Below, piece by piece: positions 34,509 through 42,922 of a stretch of 64,000 bases of DNA (position 1 is the stretch's first letter; the number at the start of each line of letters is the position of its first letter). The notes beneath the pieces were generated by a model. It was not told the DNA's origin and made no database searches. It was given only the letters and a program-made list of their open reading frames with translations. The position numbers and the translations under genes were made by a program. This DNA is from Bacteriovoracaceae bacterium. GTDB lineage: Bacteria > Bdellovibrionota > Bacteriovoracia > Bacteriovoracales > Bacteriovoracaceae. Location: contig JAOARC010000046.1 in the NCBI GenBank assembly GCA_025210745.1, forward strand, positions 1 to 64,000, written 5' to 3'.

Positions 34509-35253
34509 GTCCTATAAGCTCATGAAGAACGTGATTAGACATCTTTAATGCAAAAGCACTTGTCATGATACCTGAAGATCCTAGAATGCCTCTACAGTTA
34601 ACTTTTCCACCATTATTATTTTCTATCTTATGATACTCCGTTGAAAAAACACACATGGCCTTAAACTCAGGGTTATGATCTTTTAAATCTTTATGGTTTC
34701 TTTTAAGTTCTGTTCTCATTCTTGAGATCATACTATCATTATGTGCACGGTTAAAATTCTTGATAAAAATCTGTTCTAGGTTGTACTTACCACCAGCTCC
34801 GCCAGATAGAATAAGTTTTAAGTTTTTCTTTTTGCACATACTATAAAGTATTGCCTTGTTTTTGATAGAATCACAGGCATCAATTATATAATCATAGTGA
34901 GGAGTTAAAATCTTTTGAGCAGACTCTTTTGTAAAAAAATCATGGATAAGGTTAACTTCACAACTGGAGTTAATTTGTAAAACTCTCTTTTTAAGTTCAT
35001 CAATTTTAAATTTCCCAATATTTGATTCTAGGGCCATAATTTGTCTATTAATATTAGTAGAACAAATGTCATCAATATCAACAAAAGTAAACTTTTGAAC
35101 ACCGGATCTTGCAAGAAACTCTGCACACCAAGAACCGACACCACCTACACCTATGATAAGAATGTGTTTATCTAAAATATTAGTAAAATTATCTCCATAT
35201 AACTTATGGATTCCTTCAAAGTTTGGTTTTATGTTCATGCTTTTTTTTAACAT
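34501..35253 (-). CDS. tcdA: tRNA threonylcarbamoyladenosine dehydratase
   Basis: The 250-residue ThiF/E1-like protein has the nucleotide-binding loop LIIGVGGVGSWCAEFLARSG (about 32-51), DDICSTNINRQ, and IDACDSIKNKAIL. These agree with TcdA (CsdL/YgdL), which cyclises t6A at position 37 of tRNAs with ATP. The residue range after CKKKNLKLILSGGAGGKY also fits. Two in-frame ATGs (35253 and 35238) are possible and neither has a clear Shine-Dalgarno; the longer form is given. Confidence 0.88.
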   Translation of the reverse strand: MLKKSMNIKPNFEGIHKLYGDNFTNILDKHILIIGVGGVGSWCAEFLARSGVQKFTFVDIDDICSTNINRQIMALESNIGKFKIDELKKRVLQINSSCEVNLIHDFFTKESAQKILTPHYDYIIDACDSIKNKAILYSMCKKKNLKLILSGGAGGKYNLEQIFIKNFNRAHNDSMISRMRTELKRNHKDLKDHNPEFKAMCVFSTEYHKIENNNGGKVNCRGILGSSGIMTSAFALKMSNHVLHELIGHE

Positions 35254-35360
35254 AAATTTATGTAATTTGTACTAGTTGGCTTCTATCTTTATAAAAAAAT
35301 TACATTATTATGTATTTTATCTTACCAAGCGCATCCTAAACTGGTAAAACCCATGGCATT

Positions 35361-35738
35361 ATGATGAAACTGATATTAATTATAACGGCTTTTGCTAGTT
35401 CTCTTTATGCTACTTGTAATACGAGATACAAGTTAAGAATTCCAAAAGAGCTAGGCTTTAAAAGGTCTGAAGTTATAAAAATTGTAGAAACACAGCTTAC
35501 TAAAAAAGGTTATGTAATAGAGCCTTCTTATAGAATGATGAGGATAAACTTTCATATTGATCAAAATAATGGTCATGCTAATGCAAAAGTAACAATCAGA
35601 AATTTTTTTGATTATGAGCTTGAAAATTATACTCATGGTTATGGGGTAAAATCTAAAAATACGGCTAAAGCTTTAAAATTAAATAATTATAAGAAAGCTT
35701 TAAAAAATGCTATTTCACATCAACCGGATTGTAAGTGA
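35361..35738 (+). CDS. Small exported protein, unknown function
   Basis: The 125-residue protein has a signal peptide (MMKLILIITAFASSLYA) and a basic mature part with two Cys residues near its ends that could pair. The body LRIPKELGFKRSEVIKIVETQLTKKGY suggests a small alpha-beta fold, but I recognise no family. Its stop codon overlaps the GTG start of the trypsin-like protease by 3 bases within GTGA, so the two are translationally coupled. A chaperone, inhibitor or partner of that protease is possible but unproven. Confidence 0.72.
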   Translation: MMKLILIITAFASSLYATCNTRYKLRIPKELGFKRSEVIKIVETQLTKKGYVIEPSYRMMRINFHIDQNNGHANAKVTIRNFFDYELENYTHGYGVKSKNTAKALKLNNYKKALKNAISHQPDCK

Positions 35739-36496
35739 AGTTTTGTATTCTATCTTTTTTCATTCTTTTAAATAGTTATGCTATTGTTGGTGGAAATGAA
35801 AGTTATGAAACTTCAAAGTATGTAAAACTTCAATTTGTAAAGTTCGGCTATTATCAAGGTGGACCTTGTTCGGGATCTATTATTTCTGATTATGCAATAT
35901 TAACAGCGGGCCATTGTGTTAAAGATTTTTTAGAGCAAAGAGATTTTGGTTTAAAAATAGCTATTAATGATAATAACTATAGTATTTCAGATATTAAAGT
36001 TCCGGCAAATTATAGAAAATATCAAGATATATATGATGCAACATATAGTAAAGGTTTAGATTATACGGATGCAATGATTAATGTTGCAAAAGTCGATATC
36101 GCTATTATCAAAACAAAAAGAAAGCTTAAGCAGTTTAAAAAAACGAAAATATCTTTTATGAATCCTTTTTCACAAGTTAATTTTTGTGGTTATGGATATA
36201 CATTTTTTAATGGAGAGTTATTTTCTTATATTCCTGGAAGTGAAGGAAAGTTATACTGTGGTTCTAATAAACTAGTATCTACTCTTGGAAATCCATTTAA
36301 GGTAAAGGGAAATCTCTACCAAGCTTTTTATGGAAGTTCATTAACAGGAGCAGGTGACTCAGGAGCAGCGCTAATAAATTCTTTTAAGCAGCAAATAGGA
36401 GTACTTTCAGGTATTACTCGTGATAAATATGGAGATGCTTTTTCTTATTTTGTCCCTTTGAAAAATAATAAGCAATTTATTCAGAACAATCTTTAA
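35735..36496 (+). CDS. Exported trypsin-like serine protease (S1 family)
   Basis: The 253-residue protein has the full chymotrypsin-fold triad: His60 in LTAGHC, Asp121 in VDIAII, Ser209 in GDSGAAL, preceded by Asp208, which normally pairs with the new N-terminus. Cys pairs include Cys45-Cys61. The signal peptide MKFCILSFFILLNSYA runs straight into IVGG at 17-20, so signal cleavage alone would create the activating Ile N-terminus. It starts at GTG, overlapping the preceding small exported gene. Acting outside the cytoplasm on prey proteins is the natural guess. Confidence 0.9.
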   Translation: MKFCILSFFILLNSYAIVGGNESYETSKYVKLQFVKFGYYQGGPCSGSIISDYAILTAGHCVKDFLEQRDFGLKIAINDNNYSISDIKVPANYRKYQDIYDATYSKGLDYTDAMINVAKVDIAIIKTKRKLKQFKKTKISFMNPFSQVNFCGYGYTFFNGELFSYIPGSEGKLYCGSNKLVSTLGNPFKVKGNLYQAFYGSSLTGAGDSGAALINSFKQQIGVLSGITRDKYGDAFSYFVPLKNNKQFIQNNL

Positions 36497-36518
36497 AGCA
36501 TAAATAGGAGTTTTATAT

Positions 36519-37547
36519 ATGAAGGCAATTTTATATGGTTTTATCATTTTTATGTCGACAAATACTTTTGCAAATGTGAAGTGCTTTTCCTATGAGAAAT
36601 ATGAACAGGGCATTTCTATTACTAGATATAATGCTAGGTTAAAAGAATGTCGTCAAAAGAAAATCAGTATACCTTCTCATATTAATGGGCTCAAAACGAT
36701 AGCTATTGGTAAATCAGCTTTTGAATATTTTGGATTTTTATCAGTTGAGATTCCTGAGACGGTAAGGGTTATTGGTTCCTGTGCTTTTTGTCGTAATAGA
36801 TTAAGTGAGATACATATTCCCAAGAGTGTTGAAACTATAGGAAATCATGCTTTTTCTCAAAACTTTATTTCAAAGCTAGTTCTTTTTGATAATGTATCAA
36901 AAATAGGTGTCGGAGCATTCAGTGAAAATGTTTTAAAAAGTATTGTATTGCCTAAAGAGTTAAAAAGAATAGAAAAGGATGCCTTTATTTTAAATGAATT
37001 AGAAGAAGTTGCTATTCCTTCTCATGTAAAAGTTATTGCTAAACGAGCATTCCAATATAATAAGTTATCTTTTGTATTTATTCCTGATTCAGTTATTAGT
37101 ATTGAAAAAAAGGCTTTTGCTTCAAATCGCATTAAAAATGTACGTTTTGGAAAAAATATTGACAGCATTGGCCCTAGAGCATTTTTTAATAACGAGCTAT
37201 CTTATATTTATCTTCCTAAAAAATTAAAAAAAATATCAAGTTATAGTTTTTCTGCAAATAGACTTAAGTTTGTTAGTATTGAAGAAAATATAAAAGTTAT
37301 AGAAAAGGGCGCTTTTAGTAAAAATGAGATTGATTCGATTGAAATAGGCTCAAGTGTAGAAAGTATAGGTGCCTTAGCATTTGACTTTAATCCCATTTAC
37401 AATATTAGTATTGGAGAAAAAGTAGAATTTAAATCGTGTCAATATTGTAAAAGAGACGAGCGCTTAGAGTCTTTTGTGCAAATGTATCAGGTTGAGGCAA
37501 AAAGTGGTGACTATTATTTTCAAGATGGAAAATGGATTACAATTTAA
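36519..37547 (+). CDS. Exported BspA-type leucine-rich-repeat protein
   Basis: The 342-residue protein has a signal peptide (MKAILYGFIIFMSTNTFA) and about ten tandem repeats of roughly 23 residues with the BspA/LRR_5 pattern IP..V..IG..AF..N.L, for example IPETVRVIGSCAFCRNRL and LPKELKRIEKDAFILNEL. Such solenoids form curved binding surfaces and occur in adhesins and host- or cell-binding proteins. It follows the protease by 22 bases and may be co-transcribed. Contact with prey cells is an inference. It ends tail-to-tail with the MerC gene. Confidence 0.88.
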   Translation: MKAILYGFIIFMSTNTFANVKCFSYEKYEQGISITRYNARLKECRQKKISIPSHINGLKTIAIGKSAFEYFGFLSVEIPETVRVIGSCAFCRNRLSEIHIPKSVETIGNHAFSQNFISKLVLFDNVSKIGVGAFSENVLKSIVLPKELKRIEKDAFILNELEEVAIPSHVKVIAKRAFQYNKLSFVFIPDSVISIEKKAFASNRIKNVRFGKNIDSIGPRAFFNNELSYIYLPKKLKKISSYSFSANRLKFVSIEENIKVIEKGAFSKNEIDSIEIGSSVESIGALAFDFNPIYNISIGEKVEFKSCQYCKRDERLESFVQMYQVEAKSGDYYFQDGKWITI

Positions 37548-37942
37548 TTAGCCTTTTTAATATGTTTTATATTTAAAAAATGTCCCATAGCAAGAATTAA
37601 TGAACCGCTCAGGGTCATTATTTTATCAAGATAGGGGATGTGTAAATGAATAATTTCGATTAAAACAGAGCAAATTAAGAGAGTTAGCCCAAAAAATCCT
37701 AGTAACAAAGGAAGGTTCTTTTTATGTATTTTTCTTGATCTTGAAAATGCAATAGGAACAAGAATAATGAGGATAAGTAAAAAGGCAATATGTATCCATT
37801 CACTTGCTAAAAAATTTGATATTGTCCCAGAGGTATATGCAATGACAGGAACTATTAGGCAATGAGCGGCACAAGCTCCTGAGCATATCAGACCAGTCCT
37901 ATCTAGTTTGCCTAAAATTGAAACACTTGAATGATTTTGCAT
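37544..37942 (-). CDS. MerC domain membrane protein
   Basis: The 132-residue protein has four membrane helices and a Cys-rich first helix, CSGACAAHCLIVP, which matches MerC-domain proteins. Classical MerC imports mercury ions; many chromosomal members are of unknown metal specificity. No other mer gene is nearby. It is the second gene after a small exported protein, and the pair is divergent from a Fur-family regulator, which suggests metal-responsive control and handling of a metal such as zinc or copper rather than mercury. Confidence 0.82.
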   Translation of the reverse strand: MQNHSSVSILGKLDRTGLICSGACAAHCLIVPVIAYTSGTISNFLASEWIHIAFLLILIILVPIAFSRSRKIHKKNLPLLLGFFGLTLLICSVLIEIIHLHIPYLDKIMTLSGSLILAMGHFLNIKHIKKAN

Positions 37943-37964
37943 AATACCTCTAAATTGATAATAT

Positions 37965-38336
37965 CTACTTTATTTTAAAATTTGATTTATATTTACATCC
38001 AAAGAAGTTACAAGAATCAGTTTTTATCCAAGAAAAAGTGAGTGTCTTTTCATTTTTAGTTATATCCGTTAATACAGATTCGCAAACTTCACTTGAAATA
38101 ACAATAGCTGGAGTTATTCTATTGTAAGCAGCATAGTTCTTATCAGATAATCCAATAAGTCCATAAGAAGCATTACATTCTACAATAAGGGCTTTATCTA
38201 AGTTAGTCGTAAATTTCATTGCACTACCATTAAGGAAGATATCTTCAAGGTTTTCCATGTTTCCTTTTGTTGAGTTCATTTCATTTGCAAATGAAGTAAA
38301 AGTTAATAGTCCAATTAAAAAAAGAATAGTTTTCAT
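37965..38336 (-). CDS. Small exported protein next to MerC
   Basis: The 123-residue protein has a signal peptide (MKTILFLIGLLTFTSFA) and four Cys residues in the mature part (VECNASYG, EVCESVL, DSCNFFGC), enough for two disulfides or a metal site. I recognise no family. AAGGAG precedes the ATG. It is the first gene of the MerC operon and divergent from the Fur-family gene, so it may be part of the same metal response. Confidence 0.7.
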   Translation of the reverse strand: MKTILFLIGLLTFTSFANEMNSTKGNMENLEDIFLNGSAMKFTTNLDKALIVECNASYGLIGLSDKNYAAYNRITPAIVISSEVCESVLTDITKNEKTLTFSWIKTDSCNFFGCKYKSNFKIK

Positions 38337-38418
38337 TTAAGTCTCCTTGTGTTAGTCCTAAGTTTTTATGGCTAAAAATTAGCATATAGTACTATTTTTT
38401 CATTCGTGTATATCTCTT

Positions 38419-38435
38419 TTGCAACTATGTTGCAA
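38419..38435. promoter_or_regulatory. Inverted repeat, candidate Fur-family operator
   Basis: TTGCAAC (38419-38425), TAT, GTTGCAA (38429-38435) is a perfect 7-3-7 palindrome in the 172-base gap between the MerC operon and a Fur-family gene. Position and symmetry suit binding by a dimer of that regulator, controlling both directions. The exact match to a known Fur/Zur box is not established. Confidence 0.5.
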
Positions 38436-38508
38436 GAAAAAAATTGTGATGTAGAAAAACTGTAGTTTATATGGATATTAATGTATTAATTATGGAAAAT
38501 ATAATTTT

Positions 38509-38943
38509 ATGGATTTAACTCAAATAGAAAAGGCTCTAAAAGAGAATTCTCTTAGGGTAACTAAGACAAGATTGAGCGTTGCGGATGTTTTGCTAGAGAA
38601 TAAGAATAAATATCTAAGCTCGCAAGAAATATATAAAATTATTCTTAAGAAAAAAGATAGTAGTTGTGACTATGTATCAGTCTATCGGATTTTAACAAAG
38701 TTTGTAGAAATAGGTATCGTTAGAAAAAGTGAATTCTATAATGAAGCTTCTAGGTATACCTTAAATGAATTACTATCGGGACAGAGTAAGCATGAACATT
38801 ATTTTAAGTGTAATAAGTGTTATACTATAGAGCCATTTTCAGATTGTTTTATTCATCAAAAAGAAAAAGAGTTAACTTCTTTAGGATATAGTCATTTAAA
38901 TCATCATTTAGAAATAACGGGACTGTGTCCTCGTTGTAGTTAG
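38509..38943 (+). CDS. Fur family metal-responsive repressor
   Basis: The 144-residue protein has the Fur fold. An N-terminal winged helix (LRVTKTRLSVADVLL, DYVSVYRILTKFVEIGIV) is followed by the His/Cys metal-binding part (SKHEHYFKCNKC, LNHHLEITGLCPRC). The two CxxC pairs form the structural zinc site. Iron, zinc or peroxide sensing cannot be separated from the sequence; Zur-like is favoured by the neighbouring MerC gene. A 7-3-7 palindrome upstream is its likely operator. Confidence 0.88.
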   Translation: MDLTQIEKALKENSLRVTKTRLSVADVLLENKNKYLSSQEIYKIILKKKDSSCDYVSVYRILTKFVEIGIVRKSEFYNEASRYTLNELLSGQSKHEHYFKCNKCYTIEPFSDCFIHQKEKELTSLGYSHLNHHLEITGLCPRCS

Positions 38944-38960
38944 TCTTGTTGTGATAGACT

Positions 38961-38999
38961 CAGGTCAAAATAGCTTTAATTGACTGTTATTTTGACCTG
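38961..38999. terminator. Long hairpin after the Fur-family gene
   Basis: CAGGTCAAAATA (38961-38972) and TATTTTGACCTG (38988-38999) form a perfect 12-bp stem with a 15-base loop, 18 bases beyond the regulator stop. No strong U-run follows, so it may terminate weakly or protect the mRNA end. It also lies 3' of the minus-strand acidic protein gene. Confidence 0.5.
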
Positions 39000-39034
39000 G
39001 CCATTAGTTTTAGAAGGGTCTATTTCCTTCGGGG

Positions 39035-39238
39035 TTATTCTAGCTCTTCATCTTCTTCGTATATACCGACTTCATCTTCTTGCGAAGTACTAACAGGTTT
39101 TGCTTCTGATTCAATACTTTCAGTGTCAGAGCCTGATATAGCACCTTCTTCACTTTGTGCATTAGCTTTTACACTACTAATAAGTAGCAAGAATATTACT
39201 AGTAAGAACGTCGACGTCATTTTTTTGTGTTTAATCAT
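39035..39238 (-). CDS. Small exported acidic protein
   Basis: The 67-residue protein has a hydrophobic N-terminus (MTSTFLLVIFLLLISSVKANA) that may be a signal peptide, and a mature part of about 40 residues very rich in Glu, Ser and Asp. No domain is visible and it is probably disordered. It overlaps the CBU_0592-like membrane protein by 4 bases, so the two are coupled. Function unknown. Confidence 0.6.
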   Translation of the reverse strand: MIKHKKMTSTFLLVIFLLLISSVKANAQSEEGAISGSDTESIESEAKPVSTSQEDEVGIYEEDEELE

Positions 39239-39504
39239 GATTCCTCCAAATGCTGTCTTTTTGTATTTCTTTTTATATTTTTGTAAAGTGAGGCTATCGC
39301 AATAACAATCCAGATGAGATTGACTGTTGCCGATTCATAAGCAAATCTTTTATAGGTGTAGAGCATCAATAATGATCCTCCCACTAAGTTTAAAGTTTGG
39401 TATGTGCCAAAGCTTATTTTACTATTTTCAAAAGAGTTTAAACTATAAGCAAGCAGTACTAACAATGCTCCACTCCAGCCAATAATTTCTAATAATATTT
39501 CCAT
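39235..39504 (-). CDS. CBU_0592-like small membrane protein
   Basis: The 89-residue protein has three likely membrane helices: GWSGALLVLLAYSLNSF, YQTLNLVGGSLLMLYTY and TVNLIWIVIAIASLY. The pattern GxxGALLVLLAY plus LNLxGGxLL fits the CBU_0592 family, which has no known function. It begins with GGAT upstream and overlaps the small acidic protein, with which it forms a two-gene unit divergent from the LysR-type regulator. Confidence 0.72.
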   Translation of the reverse strand: MEILLEIIGWSGALLVLLAYSLNSFENSKISFGTYQTLNLVGGSLLMLYTYKRFAYESATVNLIWIVIAIASLYKNIKRNTKRQHLEES

Positions 39505-39601
39505 ATGACTTATCCTCGAGTTAATTATAGCACTTGACAGTATCTTGAAAAAATCGTTTTATTTGTAAAAATAGTTAGGAAAAAGCTAATTGAAGGTTGT
39601 T

Positions 39602-40468
39602 GTGGATAGACTGAATTTTAATCATTTATTTTATTTCTATATTGTTGCAAAGGAGGGCTCTATAAAGGATGCCTCCGAAAGGTTACATGTTTCTCAGCCA
39701 ACAATAAGTGATCAAATTAAGCTCTTAGAAGAGTTTTTAGAGTCAAAGCTATTTTTAAGAAAAAACAGATCCTTAGAGCTGACAGATAAAGGAGAGCAGG
39801 CTTTATTATATGCTCAGAAAATTTTTGATCTTTCAAAAGAACTTACCTCTCAACTAAGACATAGTATTAATATGCCTAAAAAATCTTTAGATGTAGGAAT
39901 TTCCTTATTTATGTCTAATTATTTTCTTTACGATACTATTTTGCCATTATTTGGAAATGATAATATTGCTGTTAATGTTAAAGAAAATGAAAGACATTTA
40001 TTGCTTGCAGACCTAGAAGAAGGGAAATTAGATCTTATTTTTAGTGATTCAAAAGATGGAATAAGCTCAAATATGGGGGCGTATAGGGTTGGTATCAATA
40101 AAACTTTTGTTGTTGCTCATAAAAAGTATAAAAAGCATAGAAAAAATTTCCCAGACTGTTTAAATGAGATTCCTTTTTTTAATTATACGAGTGATTCTTT
40201 TTTAAAATACGAAATAGATTTATTTTTTAGAAAGCATGGTTTAGCTCCAAAGGTTATAGGGCAAGGAGATGATACTGAATTATTTGAGACAGTAACAAGA
40301 AGCGAACTTGCATTTACTATTGTTCCTGAGGTTGCAAAAAAAAGAATGTGCTCCAATAAAGATATTATTGTTCTGGGAGAATTAAAAGAGCTTCAAACTA
40401 GTGTTTGGGGAATTATCAATAAGAACTATAAGGGAATAGGTTATAAACTATTAAAGGAACAGTTATGA
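39602..40468 (+). CDS. LysR-type regulator, NhaR-like
   Basis: The 288-residue protein has an N-terminal helix-turn-helix (LNFNHLFYFYIVAKEGS, then SERLHVSQPTISDQIKLLE) very like NhaR, and a C-terminal effector-binding domain. NhaR senses sodium in E. coli, but the ligand here is unknown. I use GTG 39602, because AAGG lies 5 bases ahead and the N-terminus then matches NhaR; an in-frame TTG at 39590 would add four residues. It overlaps the ATP-grasp gene by 4 bases, so the regulator is in the operon it probably controls. Confidence 0.85.
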   Translation: MDRLNFNHLFYFYIVAKEGSIKDASERLHVSQPTISDQIKLLEEFLESKLFLRKNRSLELTDKGEQALLYAQKIFDLSKELTSQLRHSINMPKKSLDVGISLFMSNYFLYDTILPLFGNDNIAVNVKENERHLLLADLEEGKLDLIFSDSKDGISSNMGAYRVGINKTFVVAHKKYKKHRKNFPDCLNEIPFFNYTSDSFLKYEIDLFFRKHGLAPKVIGQGDDTELFETVTRSELAFTIVPEVAKKRMCSNKDIIVLGELKELQTSVWGIINKNYKGIGYKLLKEQL

Positions 40469-41895
40469 AAAAAAGAAGGATTGAAGTGATTAGTCCTGAT
40501 AATTTTGAACAAGAAAATCATTTTTATCCCAAGGCCTTAAATGCACAACTTCATCCAATGGTGAGTCATTTTTTAAATTTAGATCATGAAAGGATTATTA
40601 ATCGATATAAGCACTTAAACCCCAAAATAGATAGTGAGTATCTTCGATCAGCATTAAAATTACCAACAAAACACTTCTTTTGGGGAGGAGCGGATCTTTT
40701 TTACGTAACAACACAGCAGGGAAATAGAAAGATGGTTGTTTTAGAAACAAATTCTTGTCCGTCGGGACAAAAATCTATGCCTCCTAGAAATGATTCTGAT
40801 GAATTTAGAGGTTATAGATATCTAATTGAAAACTCATTCTTGCCTTTGTTAAAGAAAAAGAGACTTCCTAAAGGGGCTTTAGCTATAATTTATGATAAAA
40901 ATTATATGGAAGTTTCAGGTTATGCTGCAACTTTAGCTGAGGTTACTGGAGAAGATGTTTTTTTAGTTCCTCACTTTAATAATGAACAGCAGTTTATAAG
41001 TATTGAAAATGGAATTTTATCTATTGAGTATGATGGTTCTAGTATTCCAATTAGAGCAGCTTTTAGATATGTAACTCAAAAACCGTGGAATAGACTTCCT
41101 GTTAATTTAAAGACTTTTGTGTATAACTCAACTCTCGTGTGCTTATCTGGAGGTAGAAATAAACTATTAGCAAATAAAGCTTATGAATTGTACAATTCTG
41201 AGCTTCATTCTCATGGTTTAAAGATTAATATGCCTGAGACAATAAAGGATGTAAACAAACTCGAAATACCGTTATGGGTTGATAAATTTGGTGGAAAAGC
41301 AGTTATAAAGAATCCATATTCAAATGCAGGACAAGGTGTTTATACTATAACGACTCAAGATGAACTTGAATCTTTTATGAATGAGAAGCATGAGTATGAT
41401 CAATTTATCGTTCAAAGTTTGATTGGACATTATGAATGGAGCTCTATTAGTAATGAAGGAAAATTTTTTCATATTGGAACTGTTCCAAACAAAAAAGGCA
41501 ATATTTATATTGCAGACCTAAGAGTCATGGTTTATTCGTCACCAAAAGGTTTTTTTCCTTGCGCAATTTATGCAAGAAGAGCAATTAAGCCTTTAACGGA
41601 AAATAATCCTAAAGATAGTTGGGAGGTATTGGGAACAAATCTATCTGTTAAAAAAGGAGAAAATACTTGGGATTCAGATACTTCCAGACTTATGTTGATG
41701 GATAATAAAGACTTTAATTCTCTGGGCGTTGGCGTTGATGATTTGATTGAAGCATACATACAAACAGTTTTAAGTATAACGGCTATTGATAAAATGGCCC
41801 AAACTTTATTGAATAAAAAGGGCTTGTTTAGGACAAAGCTGTTTAAATCTCTTGATAATGATCAAAGCTTATTAAGTGAAATTCGTGTAAATTAG
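40465..41895 (+). CDS. ATP-grasp family ligase candidate
   Basis: This 476-residue cytoplasmic protein looks like an ATP-grasp carboxylate-amine ligase. LETNSCPSGQKSMPP lies near residue 95. GGKAVIKNPYSNAGQGVYTI (about 275) has the ATP-binding Lys and flexible Gly loop, and IADLRVMVYSSPKGFFPCAIYARRA (about 355) holds the Arg residues of the active site. The substrates are unknown. It is framed by a regulator and an AstE/AspA-type deacylase, overlapping or near both, which points to forming and cleaving an amide bond. AAGGA precedes the start. Confidence 0.7.
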   Translation: MKKRRIEVISPDNFEQENHFYPKALNAQLHPMVSHFLNLDHERIINRYKHLNPKIDSEYLRSALKLPTKHFFWGGADLFYVTTQQGNRKMVVLETNSCPSGQKSMPPRNDSDEFRGYRYLIENSFLPLLKKKRLPKGALAIIYDKNYMEVSGYAATLAEVTGEDVFLVPHFNNEQQFISIENGILSIEYDGSSIPIRAAFRYVTQKPWNRLPVNLKTFVYNSTLVCLSGGRNKLLANKAYELYNSELHSHGLKINMPETIKDVNKLEIPLWVDKFGGKAVIKNPYSNAGQGVYTITTQDELESFMNEKHEYDQFIVQSLIGHYEWSSISNEGKFFHIGTVPNKKGNIYIADLRVMVYSSPKGFFPCAIYARRAIKPLTENNPKDSWEVLGTNLSVKKGENTWDSDTSRLMLMDNKDFNSLGVGVDDLIEAYIQTVLSITAIDKMAQTLLNKKGLFRTKLFKSLDNDQSLLSEIRVN

Positions 41896-41905
41896 GAAAG
41901 GAAAT

Positions 41906-42922
41906 ATGGCCAATTCTCAAGTAATAAAGGTTAAGCAAGAGCTTAAAATAGCAACTTTAAAAAGAGGTGACATTTATAGATTTCAATTAGAATTGTCAGA
42001 TAATTCTCTGGGCGTGCCTTGGAAAATACCTCTTGTTGTGATTCGAGGTATTAAGAAGGGACCAGTAGTTGGAATAACAGCTGCAATACATGGGGATGAG
42101 TTAAATGGAATTTCAACTATATTTAAACTCATTGATTATCTTGATCCAAAAGAGCTTAAGGGAACGTTAATTTTAGTTCCGATTGGTAATGTGCCTGGTT
42201 ATTTAATGAATCAAAGATTTTTTTCCGATAATGTTGATCTCAATAGAATTATGCCGGGAAAAGTTGGTGGAAATTCAAGTTCTTTATACGCTCATTTATT
42301 TACTTCTAAAATTATCAGCAAATTTGATTATTTATTAGATTTGCATACAGCAAGCCATGGTCGTGTAAATAGTTTATATATTAGGGCTGATTTGGAAAGC
42401 GAGCAGACAAGAACCTTAGCATATCTTCAAAATCCACAGATAATAGTACAAAAATATGATGAAAGCGGAACTTTAAGAGCTTGGGCAAATGAAAAAAATA
42501 TTCCTGCTATAACTATTGAAATTGGTAATCCAAATGCTTTTCAACATAATTTAATTGATGAAACGCTTGACGGAATTGTCAACACATTAAGACATTTGAA
42601 AATGTTATCTGGACAAGTAAAAGATATGGTAACTGACGCATATATTTGTGATCATTCATATTGGATATATTCTAAAAATGGTGGCATTGTAGACGTTAAT
42701 GTAAAGCTTGCTGATAAGGTAAAAAAAGGACAGTGTATAGCAAAAGTATTTAATGTCTTTGGTCAAATTAAAGAAGAGGTCCTTGCTGATAGAGATGGTA
42801 TTGTTATAGGAAAGAATGTTAATCCTAACTGTGAAGCTGGAACTAGAATTGTACATCTAGGAGTTAATCTAATCGATCCTTTACCTGAAGATATTCCTGG
42901 AAGTGACGAGTTTAATAGTTAG
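41906..42922 (+). CDS. Succinylglutamate desuccinylase/aspartoacylase family protein
   Basis: The 338-residue protein is an M14-like AstE/AspA deacylase. AAIHGDELNG supplies His62 and Glu65, LLDLHTASHG supplies His147, and NVDLNRIMPGK is the substrate-carboxylate region. A C-terminal stretch (about 250-330: GGIVDVNVKLADKVKKGQ) is biotinyl/lipoyl-like in pattern, as in some members. It should remove an acyl or amino-acyl group from an amino acid or peptide. GGAAAGGAAAT precedes the start 10 bases after the ligase stop. Tail-to-tail overlap of stops with the next gene is 4 bases. Confidence 0.87.
   Translation: MANSQVIKVKQELKIATLKRGDIYRFQLELSDNSLGVPWKIPLVVIRGIKKGPVVGITAAIHGDELNGISTIFKLIDYLDPKELKGTLILVPIGNVPGYLMNQRFFSDNVDLNRIMPGKVGGNSSSLYAHLFTSKIISKFDYLLDLHTASHGRVNSLYIRADLESEQTRTLAYLQNPQIIVQKYDESGTLRAWANEKNIPAITIEIGNPNAFQHNLIDETLDGIVNTLRHLKMLSGQVKDMVTDAYICDHSYWIYSKNGGIVDVNVKLADKVKKGQCIAKVFNVFGQIKEEVLADRDGIVIGKNVNPNCEAGTRIVHLGVNLIDPLPEDIPGSDEFNS

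Noticed and set aside
37544-38336. Mercury-resistance operon
   Set aside because: Only a MerC-like protein is present; there is no MerR, MerA, MerT or MerP nearby and the divergent regulator is of the Fur family.
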